A program made the translations under genes and the position numbers. From contig NZ_BIMB01000029.1 of assembly GCF_004000865.1 (NCBI RefSeq), positions 22,520 through 86,519 on the forward strand: a stretch of DNA of 64,000 bases, read 5' to 3'. The stretch is from Paenibacillus elgii NBRC 100335 (lineage in GTDB: Bacteria > Bacillota > Bacilli > Paenibacillales > NBRC-103111). Shown here piece after piece: positions 25,801 to 34,715 of this stretch (positions are counted from its first letter, which is position 1; every line of letters begins with the position of its first letter). The notes beneath the pieces were generated by a model, which worked only from the letters and a program-made list of their open reading frames with translations, did no database searches and was not told the origin of the DNA.

Positions 25801-28800
25801 ATCCGCCTAAGTAATTGTCTCCCCGCTCTTGTTCATTCGATGCTTCATTCAATAATTCGCCCTCATGAACATTGAAGCGGCTGCATTTTCCATCCGTCCC
25901 CCAGGAGCAACCACCCCCTCCGCCATTGAATCCTCCACCCGGAGTTACGCCAACTGTGTACGGGTAGTTGTATGGAACAGGTCCGTCCGATACCGCGCCG
26001 GTGTCCATATTCACGTATTGTCCGAAGCTGTGGTGGTCGCCACGACCGTTCATAAGATCCATATTCGTGTAACTGCGGGTCAGCAAGGTCCGGTTATATG
26101 GATTTACAACGAGCGCCGTAAAATTGTTGTAAAGCATTTCTCCACCCATTGACGTGTTGGAAGGGTAGAACCAGTCCATACCCGCCAATCTGGCGGTCCA
26201 TCCCATGCTCAAGTCGTTATTGATGCGCAGCAGATACACGCCGATCGGAGCATCTTCGTTATATCGTCTGTCAATTTTGATGTACCCGTCGGCCCGATCG
26301 CAAGAACGCTTGATGTAAGTGTAAAACTCCCCGTCCGGCCCTTTCCATAGCCCGTTTAGATCACTGTATCTACATTGGTAGTCTTCGACATACTGCTCAG
26401 GAACCGGGCGCCCCAGCATCGTATTATAATATTTTCGTTGATATTTAATCGTGCTGTCCGGGAACGATTGTCCGCCTCTTCTGACTTCCTGGAGCTGCGG
26501 ATTAATCTCGACGAACCCAATAGCAGAAGCCCCATTACTAGAGTTCTTCTGATACACGATGACCAGGCTTTCGCCTTTTGTCATCAGCGAGAACGTCTTC
26601 CGTCCGACATAATCCTTTTCATCAACCGACATTCCGAGTACTTCCCAGCCGCTCTTGAGCGGATTGTCCTTATTGCTCGAAAGCAGCTTACCGGTATACG
26701 CATCGTATGCCTCAATCATAAAGGAGTTGTTGGCCTTGCCGACGCCACACGTCCAGCTTCTCGAACCATCGTCGTTGCGGCAAGTGGTGAAGTAGTCATA
26801 CATTTTGATGTTCGAAACCTTGTAGATGATTCCGCCTGCGACCTCATACTTCACAGAACCTTGATACTCGCTCTCCAAGTATACTTCTTTCGTATAAGTA
26901 GGCCCATTCGGGGAATCCCGGAACGGTACGGCGACAGTATACTTGTCCGGCGTAAGGATAAAATCATACGGGTCCCGATCCCATAGATGAAACAGGTTGT
27001 TAGCTGAATTGTTCCATTTTCTACTGTACTGCGGCAGCTTCTTTTTATTAAAGGCGTACAGCTTCGAGCCCTCGTCAAAATAAAGATACGTTTTGTTCGT
27101 ACGTACGAGCGAATTGAACTTCGCCGGAGCATATCCGGGTACATACGTCCTCGCATCCGGGTCCCAGATCGTTGATGGGACTAAGATGGGGGTACTGGTC
27201 AGCGTGGGTCTACCGCCAACCCACTGATAAACCGTACCTTTATACGAGCTGACAAAGTTTGCGCCGAACCCGAGGTCCGGCCATAGGAACGTTCCGAAAA
27301 CGTTGGTAGGTCCCTGTGGTGGACTATCTCGCTTGATGATGTTTTCCTGACGCTCCATTTCTCTTCCCAAGCCCGCCCGCAGGATGGCGTTGCCCTCGGC
27401 AGCCCACCGGTAAACATAGTTATTGATCCGGTTATTCGTGTTCGTATCGAACAGAGCCCACGAATTTACGATCGTATAGGCATTAAACATAATGGGCGGA
27501 TTCATGCCTGGCTGATCGTTCTGCCCTTCGACGGCAAAGGAAACGTGCGGCGCATTATTGACAATATCCAGCGTTCGCGGCGCTTCCGGCTGCGTATCGG
27601 ATGCCATGGCGCTTTTCCCGTAGTCCTCCGTCACTTGGACATCGAATAGATATTTACCGACCATGTCGGTTTTAAATACAAGCGTGTTGTTATCGAAGGA
27701 AACGACTCTGCTGTCTGTCCCAAGGATATCCAGCCAAGGATCGTCCTGAAAACCGTTATTTGCCGCGTCGTATTTGAACCGCCATTTGACGGAAACGATC
27801 TGATCGCCGTCCGGCGAATACGATTGGTTACGGATGGTCACCGTTTGATTCCGGATACCGAGCGGCGGTACGACGATTTTGCCGACGGGAGGCAAGTCCG
27901 GATGCACAGTAATGCTGCACGTGCTGTAGCCGGTCGATGCCATGCCGGAGCTGTCTACTACTTTTGCCAGCGTGACGGTCGCGGTAACGTCCTGCAAGGT
28001 ACCATTATAGTACTTATCAAGCTTGTTGACCCACAAATCCTTCGAGTGGTCGATGGTGCGTCTCGCCGGGCTCCAGCTTTTATCCGCATGGATCGCTCCG
28101 GGAGGGATGGGACGATTTTCCTTGATCTCCGCGGGCGCGGTGCAGACTGGGATCGGATTCGGCTCCATCACAGTCAAGGATACGTTTTCCGTTCGCGTCC
28201 CGCCGCGCCCGTCATCCGCCGTAGCTTTCACGGAGAAGGTTCCGGGCGTATCCGCTTTGATATGATAATAGCCTTCGGCGTCGAGCGTCTTGCCCCAATC
28301 TTCGTGCAGCTGCTTCGCTATTTTTTGAATCCAAGGGTGCGTACCGGAATCAAAATCCCATTTCCATTGGATCGGATCGTTGTCCGGGTCCGAAGGTGAC
28401 TTCGGGTCTGTGTACTGGTTATGAATAACGCGGACATTGACCATGTCGCCCACCAAAAAATAGTCCGGCGGATAGATCCCGTTCCGATCTTGATCGTAAA
28501 ACCAGCCTGCCTGAAAATAGGGCGGTTTATTGTTCGGATCGGGGAGAACCGTTAACGGTTTTTCCTTAATCCAGTCCGTTTCGCCGCAAGAAGTTTGAAT
28601 TTTCAGACTTATGTAGTTGTTACCTTCTCCAAAATAAAACGGTCTCCCGTTCGGATAGGGGAATGTGCTGTTCAGCGATTGCCCTTTCACCCGATTCGTC
28701 GACCATGTCTGGCCGTTATAATTGAACCGATATTGATGACCGAAATAGGTACAGCCTTTCGGGATTTTAAAATCAACAGGCTCCAGTTCGAAATTATCCC

Positions 28801-30121
28801 GGATTTTGATCGTCGGTCCGGGCCTAATTCGAAAATCGCCGTCGATGCCGATATCGACAGGGAAATCAAACGGCTTATAGTTATTGTCTTCCCCGCCAGT
28901 CGTACCTTCGTCGATCGTATTGTCCGAATCAACATAAAATCCGGTCAGTAGTTTTCCCGGGTCCGTCACCGTATACTGAAACGTGCCCGTAATATCCACG
29001 TTCTGCTCGGCGTTTGTAAAGGATGCCTTGTGAATCGTTTTGCCGTTGGAACGGTTCTGGATCAGGATCGAGAAGGTTTTGTTCTTGATAGGCTCTCCCA
29101 CGTTGCGGAACGTGTAAGTGAACGTCGTCGGCTCGCCGATTTTGACCGGCCCGTTCGATTTGAGATCGATAGGGATCAGGTCGGGAAAGGTCGGCGCTTT
29201 ATAGAACACTTCAATGCGGCCTTCGAATTTGTAGGTTGTGGCGGTCCAGAAGGTGTCGGCGTCCATGACGTAATTTCGGCCTTCTTGAAGTTTTGGATAA
29301 TCTGTACAACTACTACTATCTTTTGGCCAAAGAATGTAGTCAGTATCACATCTATTGTAAGTAGAAGTAAAGGGCTTGGAAACTTTCAAGTATCCGAATC
29401 CATCTACTTTCCTCCCAAAATCTTCAATATTTATACCTCTAGCAAATGCGAGCGCCTTGGTAATGGTGATACTTTTCGGATCTATTCGATCCGAAGCTAT
29501 GGGTTCCCGTTGTTCTTCTGGTTTCTCGTTCAAGAAGAAATCTTTAGGTGGGGCAATCGTATAAGCAGTTGTAACAGCGGAGCCGTCCCATTTCCTTAAG
29601 TCTGGTTCATTAAAAAGAACATATTCACCAGAGGGATAAATCGTAGCGTCACTGGGAAACAACCCTGGACAAGGGGATGGTGCTGTATCAGGGGAACCGT
29701 TACAACTCCCCGGAAATTGATAGTGCTTCGTCCTTTCCCCTTCCGTATCCCAATACTTCCCGCTTGGATCGCGCCAAATAATGTGTCCGGGATTAGTATA
29801 TTGTTTAGCATATAGTTTAACGGGGACCCCGCCCGATAAATCTTTGAACACGACTTGATCATTAGCCACTTCATAAGCATTCGTATCAATTTTTTTCTCT
29901 ATACCATCAGTCCCCATCATATAAACATCAACACGATCTACAATTCGGCTTCCAGAATTTAGGTAGACTTTATAGTGTGTTAAGGTTGACATAGGCTCGA
30001 ATGTCTTAAAATTGATCGCTGCCATAATATAGTCGGGTCGTAAGAACATGAATACAGTTAGACCAACAAAGAAGATAACGGCTGCTGCGACGATTTTCTT
30101 CCGTTGATTCTTTGTAAACAA
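22874..30121 (-). CDS. Giant exported multidomain protein (PKD, beta-propeller-like, lectin-like and Trp-rich Ig-like repeats)
   Basis: 2415 residues from TTG 30121, with GGAGGAGG 6 nt upstream. One hydrophobic segment (about 10-28) is a signal or anchor. Approximate layout: a unique N-terminal region; a CARDB-like domain (310-417); PKD-like domains (560-653 and 743-870); a long region resembling a beta-propeller (900-1400); a concanavalin/laminin-G-like domain (1480-1625); a PKD-like stretch (1640-1830); three related ~107-residue Ig/FN3-like repeats (1853-2183), each ending in a W-S-x-W-S pattern; and a C-terminal beta domain. This suggests an extracellular binding or adhesive role. No catalytic motif or wall-sorting signal is seen. 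It lies 20 bp downstream of an SLH lipoprotein gene, probably in one operon. The 5' ~830 bp are clearly richer in AT than the rest. Confidence 0.85.
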   Translation of the reverse strand: MFTKNQRKKIVAAAVIFFVGLTVFMFLRPDYIMAAINFKTFEPMSTLTHYKVYLNSGSRIVDRVDVYMMGTDGIEKKIDTNAYEVANDQVVFKDLSGGVPVKLYAKQYTNPGHIIWRDPSGKYWDTEGERTKHYQFPGSCNGSPDTAPSPCPGLFPSDATIYPSGEYVLFNEPDLRKWDGSAVTTAYTIAPPKDFFLNEKPEEQREPIASDRIDPKSITITKALAFARGINIEDFGRKVDGFGYLKVSKPFTSTYNRCDTDYILWPKDSSSCTDYPKLQEGRNYVMDADTFWTATTYKFEGRIEVFYKAPTFPDLIPIDLKSNGPVKIGEPTTFTYTFRNVGEPIKNKTFSILIQNRSNGKTIHKASFTNAEQNVDITGTFQYTVTDPGKLLTGFYVDSDNTIDEGTTGGEDNNYKPFDFPVDIGIDGDFRIRPGPTIKIRDNFELEPVDFKIPKGCTYFGHQYRFNYNGQTWSTNRVKGQSLNSTFPYPNGRPFYFGEGNNYISLKIQTSCGETDWIKEKPLTVLPDPNNKPPYFQAGWFYDQDRNGIYPPDYFLVGDMVNVRVIHNQYTDPKSPSDPDNDPIQWKWDFDSGTHPWIQKIAKQLHEDWGKTLDAEGYYHIKADTPGTFSVKATADDGRGGTRTENVSLTVMEPNPIPVCTAPAEIKENRPIPPGAIHADKSWSPARRTIDHSKDLWVNKLDKYYNGTLQDVTATVTLAKVVDSSGMASTGYSTCSITVHPDLPPVGKIVVPPLGIRNQTVTIRNQSYSPDGDQIVSVKWRFKYDAANNGFQDDPWLDILGTDSRVVSFDNNTLVFKTDMVGKYLFDVQVTEDYGKSAMASDTQPEAPRTLDIVNNAPHVSFAVEGQNDQPGMNPPIMFNAYTIVNSWALFDTNTNNRINNYVYRWAAEGNAILRAGLGREMERQENIIKRDSPPQGPTNVFGTFLWPDLGFGANFVSSYKGTVYQWVGGRPTLTSTPILVPSTIWDPDARTYVPGYAPAKFNSLVRTNKTYLYFDEGSKLYAFNKKKLPQYSRKWNNSANNLFHLWDRDPYDFILTPDKYTVAVPFRDSPNGPTYTKEVYLESEYQGSVKYEVAGGIIYKVSNIKMYDYFTTCRNDDGSRSWTCGVGKANNSFMIEAYDAYTGKLLSSNKDNPLKSGWEVLGMSVDEKDYVGRKTFSLMTKGESLVIVYQKNSSNGASAIGFVEINPQLQEVRRGGQSFPDSTIKYQRKYYNTMLGRPVPEQYVEDYQCRYSDLNGLWKGPDGEFYTYIKRSCDRADGYIKIDRRYNEDAPIGVYLLRINNDLSMGWTARLAGMDWFYPSNTSMGGEMLYNNFTALVVNPYNRTLLTRSYTNMDLMNGRGDHHSFGQYVNMDTGAVSDGPVPYNYPYTVGVTPGGGFNGGGGGCSWGTDGKCSRFNVHEGELLNEASNEQERGDNYLGGFYVGDGLFLGMYNTVKRQTGNGYYFTETDKYMYLESGPLDQDPVLRKGFVLGQFVSPDSYRDTDITFRMKMASPNEDTSLSGFSFRMLDPTNRYSLETDGSTLYLSRYVGGSRTVLRSQAWPFDNTDNLFKISLSGDNIQVFMNGVPVFEVQDATFTDGKMGPFTDKSFVTFAAISVKQNQDRRDWMSDYAIWENGSASANVRYKSILFEDPENDPMAGNFRWGVTHTPKFLNNQGLSALNGKTFDAPQQTFDAVGVYLLTLRAQDDPNRNYLWASMVFDQYRKWSNTFQKRLIVHRRPIAQFTLTENGDGTVAWNDTSYDPDRFDPNRAAWDPARCSAPDVTGYDYCSMRGIVSREYGYVDPDGNFVAEKLTRPKKPGLYTVYLQVIDEYGAKSYPATASIQLKGNVPEIPKPTIQLTYPTGTRDNPTLEHGTRPTIHWKQDDPAGHLFTGYEVQVMDSQGSLVISSGETSQNASPHSTASWQVMTDLIRGELYQVRVRAQNPYYWTEWSNIGWMVINSAPSVVITNPNGPDAYNPTLILDNKRPAIAWVQSDGQKNYYTKMYIEILSETGGMVYNTGWNAYQNTTATSNSFQVPTDLPTGVPLQARMKVTDDDPNLWSEWSNTVWFYINMTPTVTMNVPSGTQANPTPMSPTPTVSFTQSDPDLNTTFTKYQVQFINEAGNTVLYDTGEQGQHLQGQVSVQSVSVPKDHPLPAGAKVQVRARTFDGFVWSAWSAPTWLLTNRPPTGNITFVTPIYEHDTPVFTVSVSDPDGDAIDVTVESSLNGGAFGIIQQWSGVPSGQSKTFTYGPLPQGNYSLRLSLNDGKGGTFSQIYSLVVLPLSIKGYVTHTPEWESYRLLWNEKHPGKPRAADVFWAGEAFELSATVTDTGTSATKPQSVDATLLETGEQVKLDSSDRIRFNGQLVNPDHAQSLRNGQTYTFRFRVHWSNGLVQTDDVPVKIQGSMYDVIVNQIRH

Positions 30122-30141
30122 AGCCGCCTCCTCCCTCCCAA

Positions 30142-31284
30142 CTATTTACTTAAAGTAATTAACTCTCCGTTATTTTCGTTCAACCTAATAAGCACATCTC
30201 CATATTTCTCAATTTGCGATTGAATATTTTTTTTAGGTATAGCGAAAAGATACCATCCCTCAGAATGATTACTCTTGGTACCAATGCTTGGAAGGATAAA
30301 CCTTGCATCAACTTTGTCCAAGTTTATGACTACTACCCGTGTCCCTAAATATGGAGCTAGTTCTCCAAATAATCCGTAGCTAAGAGGAGACCCTGTTTCA
30401 TTGGAGATATCCACTTTCAACGCAATCAAATATTCATCATCGAACGGCTTATCGTTAATTTTTTCAAGATTGCCGTCAAAAGTTGATCGAAAAGCGCCAT
30501 CCTTTTCATTTAGATCCATAATCAAAATCTGATGCACCTTTACTATCGCTTTCGTATTTCGCAACGGCATCTTATAAGGCAACTCAACCACATGACTGCC
30601 CCACATCGTCTGAACGTTACTCCCCGACAATTCCACTTCCGCATAGCTTGCCGCACGCTTGTCCACTTCGAGCTTCTTACCTTGGCTCACGTCCAAAATC
30701 CGCTGAATGATCTTCACCGACTGCGCCCGTGTGGCCGACTCATCTTTACCGAGTTGACCGTCGGCCATGCCTGTAATCAAACCCCTCTGCGTCGCCAAAA
30801 ACATAAACTTCTTCGCATCGGTGCTGTCCTCAGGCGATTGCAGCGATTTGTCCGATGCACGGACGGCGAGGCGGGCCATTTCCATCCGGGTAATAGGCGT
30901 ATTCCAGTCTCCGGAAGAAAAGTCCTTGTACTGGTGGATTCCGGCTTGCACAAGCGCTGCGACGTAAGGAGCATACCACTCCTTGTTATCGCCACCCGGT
31001 ACCGGCTTCACACCGGCTGCTTTTGCTGCCATGGTAATAAATTCTGCCCGCGTAACGGTGTGGTCCGGCTTGAACGATCCGTCCGGATAACCGTCGACGT
31101 ACCCGGCTGTAACAATAGCCTTAATATCGGATTCTGCCCAGTGTCCGGAAATATCGCTTAAAGAGACACCCGCTTTTGACTCCAATGCCGATTTCGGCTG
31201 CTCTGCGGCAACAAGCGTATTGGCATTGGGGCTGCAGGCGCTCATTAACATCATGGATACGACTAAAGGGACAACTCGCTTCAT
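30142..31284 (-). CDS. SLH-domain lipoprotein
   Basis: 380 residues from ATG 31284, with AGAGGA about 9 nt upstream; a TTG at 31302 overlaps the ribosome site. The lipobox is LMSAC. SLH-like repeats follow: DISGHWAESDIKAIVTAGYV with the family's GYPDGSFKPD/TRAEFI, then two more divergent copies to about residue 200. The C-terminal 180 residues are unrecognised. Being lipidated and SLH-bearing, it could bridge membrane and secondary wall polymer. It precedes the giant protein by 20 bp, so the two may act together. The 3' 420 bp are AT-rich like the adjoining start of the giant gene. Confidence 0.82.
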   Translation of the reverse strand: MKRVVPLVVSMMLMSACSPNANTLVAAEQPKSALESKAGVSLSDISGHWAESDIKAIVTAGYVDGYPDGSFKPDHTVTRAEFITMAAKAAGVKPVPGGDNKEWYAPYVAALVQAGIHQYKDFSSGDWNTPITRMEMARLAVRASDKSLQSPEDSTDAKKFMFLATQRGLITGMADGQLGKDESATRAQSVKIIQRILDVSQGKKLEVDKRAASYAEVELSGSNVQTMWGSHVVELPYKMPLRNTKAIVKVHQILIMDLNEKDGAFRSTFDGNLEKINDKPFDDEYLIALKVDISNETGSPLSYGLFGELAPYLGTRVVVINLDKVDARFILPSIGTKSNHSEGWYLFAIPKKNIQSQIEKYGDVLIRLNENNGELITLSK

Positions 31285-31347
31285 CAAAAATCTTCCTCTC
31301 AAGTGAATTCAAAGTTATGTATTTCCAGATCCAAAAGGACTAGGTCT

Positions 31348-31376
31348 ATTGTACCATGACTGTGCTGAATTTACAG
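31348..31376 (-). promoter_or_regulatory. Extended -10 promoter of the SLH/giant-protein operon
   Basis: Minus-strand TGGTACAAT gives an extended -10 (TACAAT at 31353-31348), about 65 bp upstream of the SLH lipoprotein start. The -35 is weak (CTGTAA, 17-bp spacer). A leftward terminator at 31401 insulates it from upstream. Confidence 0.5.
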
Positions 31377-31400
31377 ATTTTTCTTGCACGAAAACACAAA

Positions 31401-31436
31401 AACCGCCCTACCCACTAAAGCATGGATAAGGCGGTT
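31401..31436 (-). terminator. Leftward terminator upstream of the SLH lipoprotein promoter
   Basis: AACCGCC (31401-31407) pairs with GGCGGTT (31430-31436). On the minus strand the stem is followed by TTTTTGTGTTTT. No leftward gene lies immediately upstream; its former gene may have been lost with the remnant at 31533. Confidence 0.55.
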
Positions 31437-31532
31437 CTTCCGCTCATCATTCGTTGTTATATTACCATCTTATTCCGAAACCTTCAAGAGGTTTTGCAAT
31501 TTTTGTCGTAATTTCAATTTTCCGAAATAATG

Positions 31533-31969
31533 GTGAAGCGCAGGTCAGCTGGGATGAGAAGACGAAAACGGTGGTAGTCGTCCGTGAGGACGCCGATTCG
31601 ATGAAAGAACGGGTAACACTGCTGGAGGAAGCCGTCGCTGCCGATTCCCCGAAGGAAGCGGTGCAGACGTTTGCCAAAGGATTGAAAAACCGTAACGGGG
31701 CCCTACAGTATGCGGTGATATCCAAAAAGATGCGCGAGGAAATCGGCAACGACTATGCGGCCAATCGCTGGCAGACAGGTAGCTCCAGCCCGTGGTATGC
31801 CTCGATTACGGCGAATGAAGGCGTGCAGAACGATGACGGGACATGGCTTTTTGAACTGCATGGCGTGCTTACCGACTCAACGAATCAACAGGAGGACCGG
31901 CGTTTTTCGTTCAAGGCTCTGAAGGAGAACAACCGCTGGGTCGTGGAAGAGTTGAATGGGAAGGATTGA
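31533..31969 (+). pseudogene. 5'-truncated remnant of a copper-amine-oxidase-domain protein
   Basis: The visible coding part opens with QVSWDEKTKTVVVV, the end of a Cu_amine_oxidN1 domain. It continues for about 130 residues: a short coiled segment, then a globular domain ending in FKALKENNRWVVEELNGKD. The signal peptide and first two-thirds of the domain are absent. Upstream the frame extends to 31454, but that part is AT-rich, has no ribosome site and shows no domain. I read it as a gene whose 5' end was deleted or replaced. Confidence 0.65.
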
Positions 31970-32017
31970 CCTGATGACCTTGCGGCTTGTCTTCCTTTTT
32001 CTTGCAAAAACTTACCT

Positions 32018-32040
32018 TTAGCTGATAGATCGGCTATAAT
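32018..32040 (+). promoter_or_regulatory. Promoter of queF
   Basis: TATAAT at 32035-32040 lies 35 bp before the queF start; the -35 (TTACCT, 17-bp spacer) is poor. I could not fold a preQ1 riboswitch in the leader. Confidence 0.5.
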
Positions 32041-32074
32041 TAAGGTTTAAGAAGAGAAAGGAGCCAAGCACACC

Positions 32075-32569
32075 ATGGCAGGAAGAAAAGAAGACGAGCT
32101 CGACTTGACGCTGCTCGGCAACCAGCAAACGAAATATCCGATGAACTATGCGCCGGAGATGCTCGAATCGTTTGATAACAAGCATCCGTACCGCGATTAT
32201 TTTGTCAAATTCAATTGCCCCGAATTTACGAGTCTATGCCCGATTACCGGCCAGCCGGACTTTGCGACAATTTATATCAGCTACATCCCGGACCTCAAAA
32301 TGGTCGAGAGCAAATCGCTCAAGCTGTATTTGTTCAGCTTCCGCAATCATGGCGACTTCCACGAGGATTGCATGAACATCATCATGAACGATTTGATCAA
32401 GCTAATGGACCCCAAGTACATTGAAGTGTGGGGGAAATTTACCCCGCGCGGAGGCATTTCCATCGATCCTTACTGCAACTACGGACGTCCGGGGACGAAA
32501 TACGAACAGATGGCCGAGCACCGGCTGCTGAATCATGACCTGTACCCGGAGAAGGTCGACAATCGCTAA
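32075..32569 (+). CDS. queF: NADPH-dependent 7-cyano-7-deazaguanine (preQ0) reductase
   Basis: 164 residues from ATG 32075, behind AAAGGAGCC. It is the short (YkvM) QueF type. Cys55 in [10 protein letters not shown] forms the thioimide with preQ0 and Asp62 follows at the right spacing; both numbers match Bacillus subtilis Que[21 protein letters not shown] is the NADPH/substrate motif. It reduces preQ0 to preQ1 in queuosine tRNA modification. The other que genes are not in this window, so it is a stand-alone unit ending at the terminator at 32631. Confidence 0.96.
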   Translation: MAGRKEDELDLTLLGNQQTKYPMNYAPEMLESFDNKHPYRDYFVKFNCPEFTSLCPITGQPDFATIYISYIPDLKMVESKSLKLYLFSFRNHGDFHEDCMNIIMNDLIKLMDPKYIEVWGKFTPRGGISIDPYCNYGRPGTKYEQMAEHRLLNHDLYPEKVDNR

Positions 32570-32630
32570 GCTGCGACGGCGGAAAGGGCAAACCGTAGGC
32601 CGGATTGCAGGGCAGTTATGGAGAAGAACG

Positions 32631-32669
32631 AAGCCGCACCCCCTGGCAGCAGGGGCGCTGCGGCTTTTT
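32631..32669 (+). terminator. Terminator of queF
   Basis: AAGCCGCA (32631-32638) pairs with TGCGGCTT (32659-32666), with an inner CCCCTG/CAGGGG stem, then TTTTT. Confidence 0.85.
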
Positions 32670-32692
32670 GGCATTCGGCGGGGCTGTAACGC

Positions 32693-33343
32693 CTATAAAT
32701 CTCGTTCTTGTTCGCCGCTCTTCACCGTCAAATCAAATCCGTAGAACGAGCCGCTGACAGAATTGTGGGGGTCTGACGTTATTTTTGTAAAAGCTACCTT
32801 GATCGTCTTTTTTTGCCTGGAAGGTATTGTCAAGGTTTGGTCCCCAAGGATGTCAAGCGATTCCAAGAACGAGCCGTCGAGATACTGCTGATTGCGGATG
32901 GAAGCGGCGAATTGGCTATCTTGACCGCTATGATTAACGAAGGTCAGCGAACAAGTACCTGTGACCTGTTCGCCTTCTTTTTTGTAGTTGCAGTTACTTT
33001 CGTCCTTGACATATTCCAAGGCGTAGATGCCTTTAGCCCACACCATTTGATAAGCTGTGACCAATTGAGGGGGCAGCCAGAAGGCCAAAATTAAAGCGAG
33101 CAGGGTAATCTTTCTTGCATGGCGCTGCAGCGAGGCCCTGAGCGTGAACAGACCGGCGAACAGCAGCAGCAATGAGGTGATGCCGACATAGTTGAAACCG
33201 CTGACGCCTCGTGACCGTACAGGCAGCCCGATCCATTCAAAAAGTCGCTCTCCGAGCGCCGTGGTATAGGGATAGGACCAATTCAAAATAATGGTGCTTG
33301 TGATGAGCATTAAAGCGATAGCAAGCCGTTGGCGCCTGCTCAT
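32693..33343 (-). CDS. Membrane protein of unknown function with outer beta domain
   Basis: 216 residues from ATG 33343, behind GGAGGGAATGCGAA. Three hydrophobic segments occur at about 8-24, 52-68 and 80-98. The remaining 110 residues contain two Cys (NCNYKK..GTCSLTF) that could form a disulfide, followed by an alternating pattern typical of a beta-sandwich. I do not recognise the family. It converges with the queF terminator and stands alone. Confidence 0.6.
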   Translation of the reverse strand: MSRRQRLAIALMLITSTIILNWSYPYTTALGERLFEWIGLPVRSRGVSGFNYVGITSLLLLFAGLFTLRASLQRHARKITLLALILAFWLPPQLVTAYQMVWAKGIYALEYVKDESNCNYKKEGEQVTGTCSLTFVNHSGQDSQFAASIRNQQYLDGSFLESLDILGDQTLTIPSRQKKTIKVAFTKITSDPHNSVSGSFYGFDLTVKSGEQERDL

Positions 33344-33450
33344 TTCGCATTCCCTCCTTCGCTCGAGAATAGAATCGTTCCGAACGCTTGTGATATTAAA
33401 TTAAACGAAAAAACTATGGAAAATGTTTCTTCCGACAAGAAGGCAGCAAC

Positions 33451-33480
33451 AAAAAAGGACCCCTCAAACGAAGGAGTCCT
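33451..33480 (-). terminator. Terminator of the orphan siderophore ATPase
   Basis: On the minus strand AGGACTCCT..GGGGTCCT forms a stem followed by TTTTTT (33456-33451). Confidence 0.75.
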
Positions 33481-33517
33481 GAAAAATCTTATATGCTTAC
33501 AAACGGCGGTTCCCGTT

Positions 33518-34384
33518 CTACTTGGCAGCTGCAACAAGCTCCCGCGCATCGGAGCGTCTGGCGACAGGGGAGGCAGCAGCGACCTGAACCGGTCGGCCGT
33601 GGCCTGCCAGCTCGAACGGAATGCACAACGGAACGCCGGTGCGGGGGTCCGGCACAATGTCCGCTTCGATGCCGAAGACGTTTTGCAGCATTTCCGGTGT
33701 CATCACTTCTGCCGGACTGCCTACCGCTGCTACCGTTCCGCGTTTAATCGCCACCATATGGTGCGCATAGCGGGTCGCATGGTTCAAATCGTGAACGACC
33801 ATAACGATGGTGCGCCGCTCTTCGAGGTTCAGCTTTTCCAACAGCTTAAGCACTTCAAGCTGGTGGGCCATATCGAGGAATGTCGTTGGCTCGTCAAGGA
33901 ACAGAATGTCGGTTCCTTGGGCAAGCGCCATGGCAATCCATGCGCGCTGACGCTGCCCGCCGGACAATTGGTCGACGGGACGGTCATGAAATTCCTCCAT
34001 TCCGGTCATGGCAATCGACCAGCGTACGATCTCGCGATCTTCCTTGGTCAGCGAGCCGAATCCTTTCTGATGGGGGAAGCGGCCGTAGGTAACGAGTTCG
34101 GAAACGGTCAATCCGTCCGGGGCCGTCGGGTTTTGTGGCAAAATGGCGAGCTGCTTGGCCACTTCCTTGGTCGATTGCTGATGGATCGACTTGCCGTCCA
34201 GAAAGACGCTGCCTTGCTTCGGCTTCATCATGCGGGCCATCGCTTTCAGGATCGTCGATTTACCGGACCCGTTCGCGCCGACCAGCGCCGTAATTTGTCC
34301 TGAGGGAATGCTGATATTTAAATTTTGCACAATGGACCGTTCCCCGTAGGCAATTTCCAACCGTTCCGTATATAACCGTTCCAA
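33518..34384 (-). CDS. Orphan siderophore ABC transporter ATP-binding protein (FecE/YusV-type)
   Basis: 288 residues from TTG 34384, with TAAGGGAG 8 nt upstream; longer in-frame starts to 34465 lack a ribosome site. Walker A is GANGSGKST, the signature [10 protein letters not shown], Walker [13 protein letters not shown] and switch His VVHDLNHA. The C-terminus has a variable tail. No permease or binding protein is next to it. In B. subtilis the similar orphan YusV serves several siderophore importers, and that role would suit this gene. It is paralogous to the heme ATPase at 7750. A Fur box lies about 90 bp upstream. Confidence 0.87.
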   Translation of the reverse strand: MERLYTERLEIAYGERSIVQNLNISIPSGQITALVGANGSGKSTILKAMARMMKPKQGSVFLDGKSIHQQSTKEVAKQLAILPQNPTAPDGLTVSELVTYGRFPHQKGFGSLTKEDREIVRWSIAMTGMEEFHDRPVDQLSGGQRQRAWIAMALAQGTDILFLDEPTTFLDMAHQLEVLKLLEKLNLEERRTIVMVVHDLNHATRYAHHMVAIKRGTVAAVGSPAEVMTPEMLQNVFGIEADIVPDPRTGVPLCIPFELAGHGRPVQVAAASPVARRSDARELVAAAK

Positions 34385-34471
34385 CCGAACCACTCCCTTA
34401 AAATTTAGCTGAACTCCGAGGCAGGAGATCTTATTCAACAAGTACCGGCGAGGGTACCATGACAAGGACGA

Positions 34472-34492
34472 TGATAATGAGAATCTTTATCA
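34472..34492 (-). promoter_or_regulatory. Fur box upstream of the orphan siderophore ATPase
   Basis: TGATAATGAGAATCTTTATCA matches the Fur 19-21-bp inverted repeat with a few changes. It lies 88-108 bp upstream of the start at 34384. Confidence 0.7.
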
Positions 34493-34715
34493 ATTGAATT
34501 GTATAACAGAATACACTGGAATTTCAACCCTTTTTGGGAATTTTCCTTGTCCGTTTTCCAACAAGTTGTGAATCCCGGATCGAGAGAAGGCGGCGAGGAA
34601 CGGGTAAGAGTGCGCAACCGGGTTTCTGGGCGTATAATGAATGGAGAAACAGTGGCCTCCTCCGGCTTCATGAACGCGTCCGAACGTCATAAGAGGAGGG
34701 GAATGGAGGATTCGA

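Noticed and set aside
31970..32074. preQ1 riboswitch in the queF leader
   Set aside because: I could not find the stem, A-rich tail or conserved C-rich loop of preQ1-I or preQ1-II aptamers.
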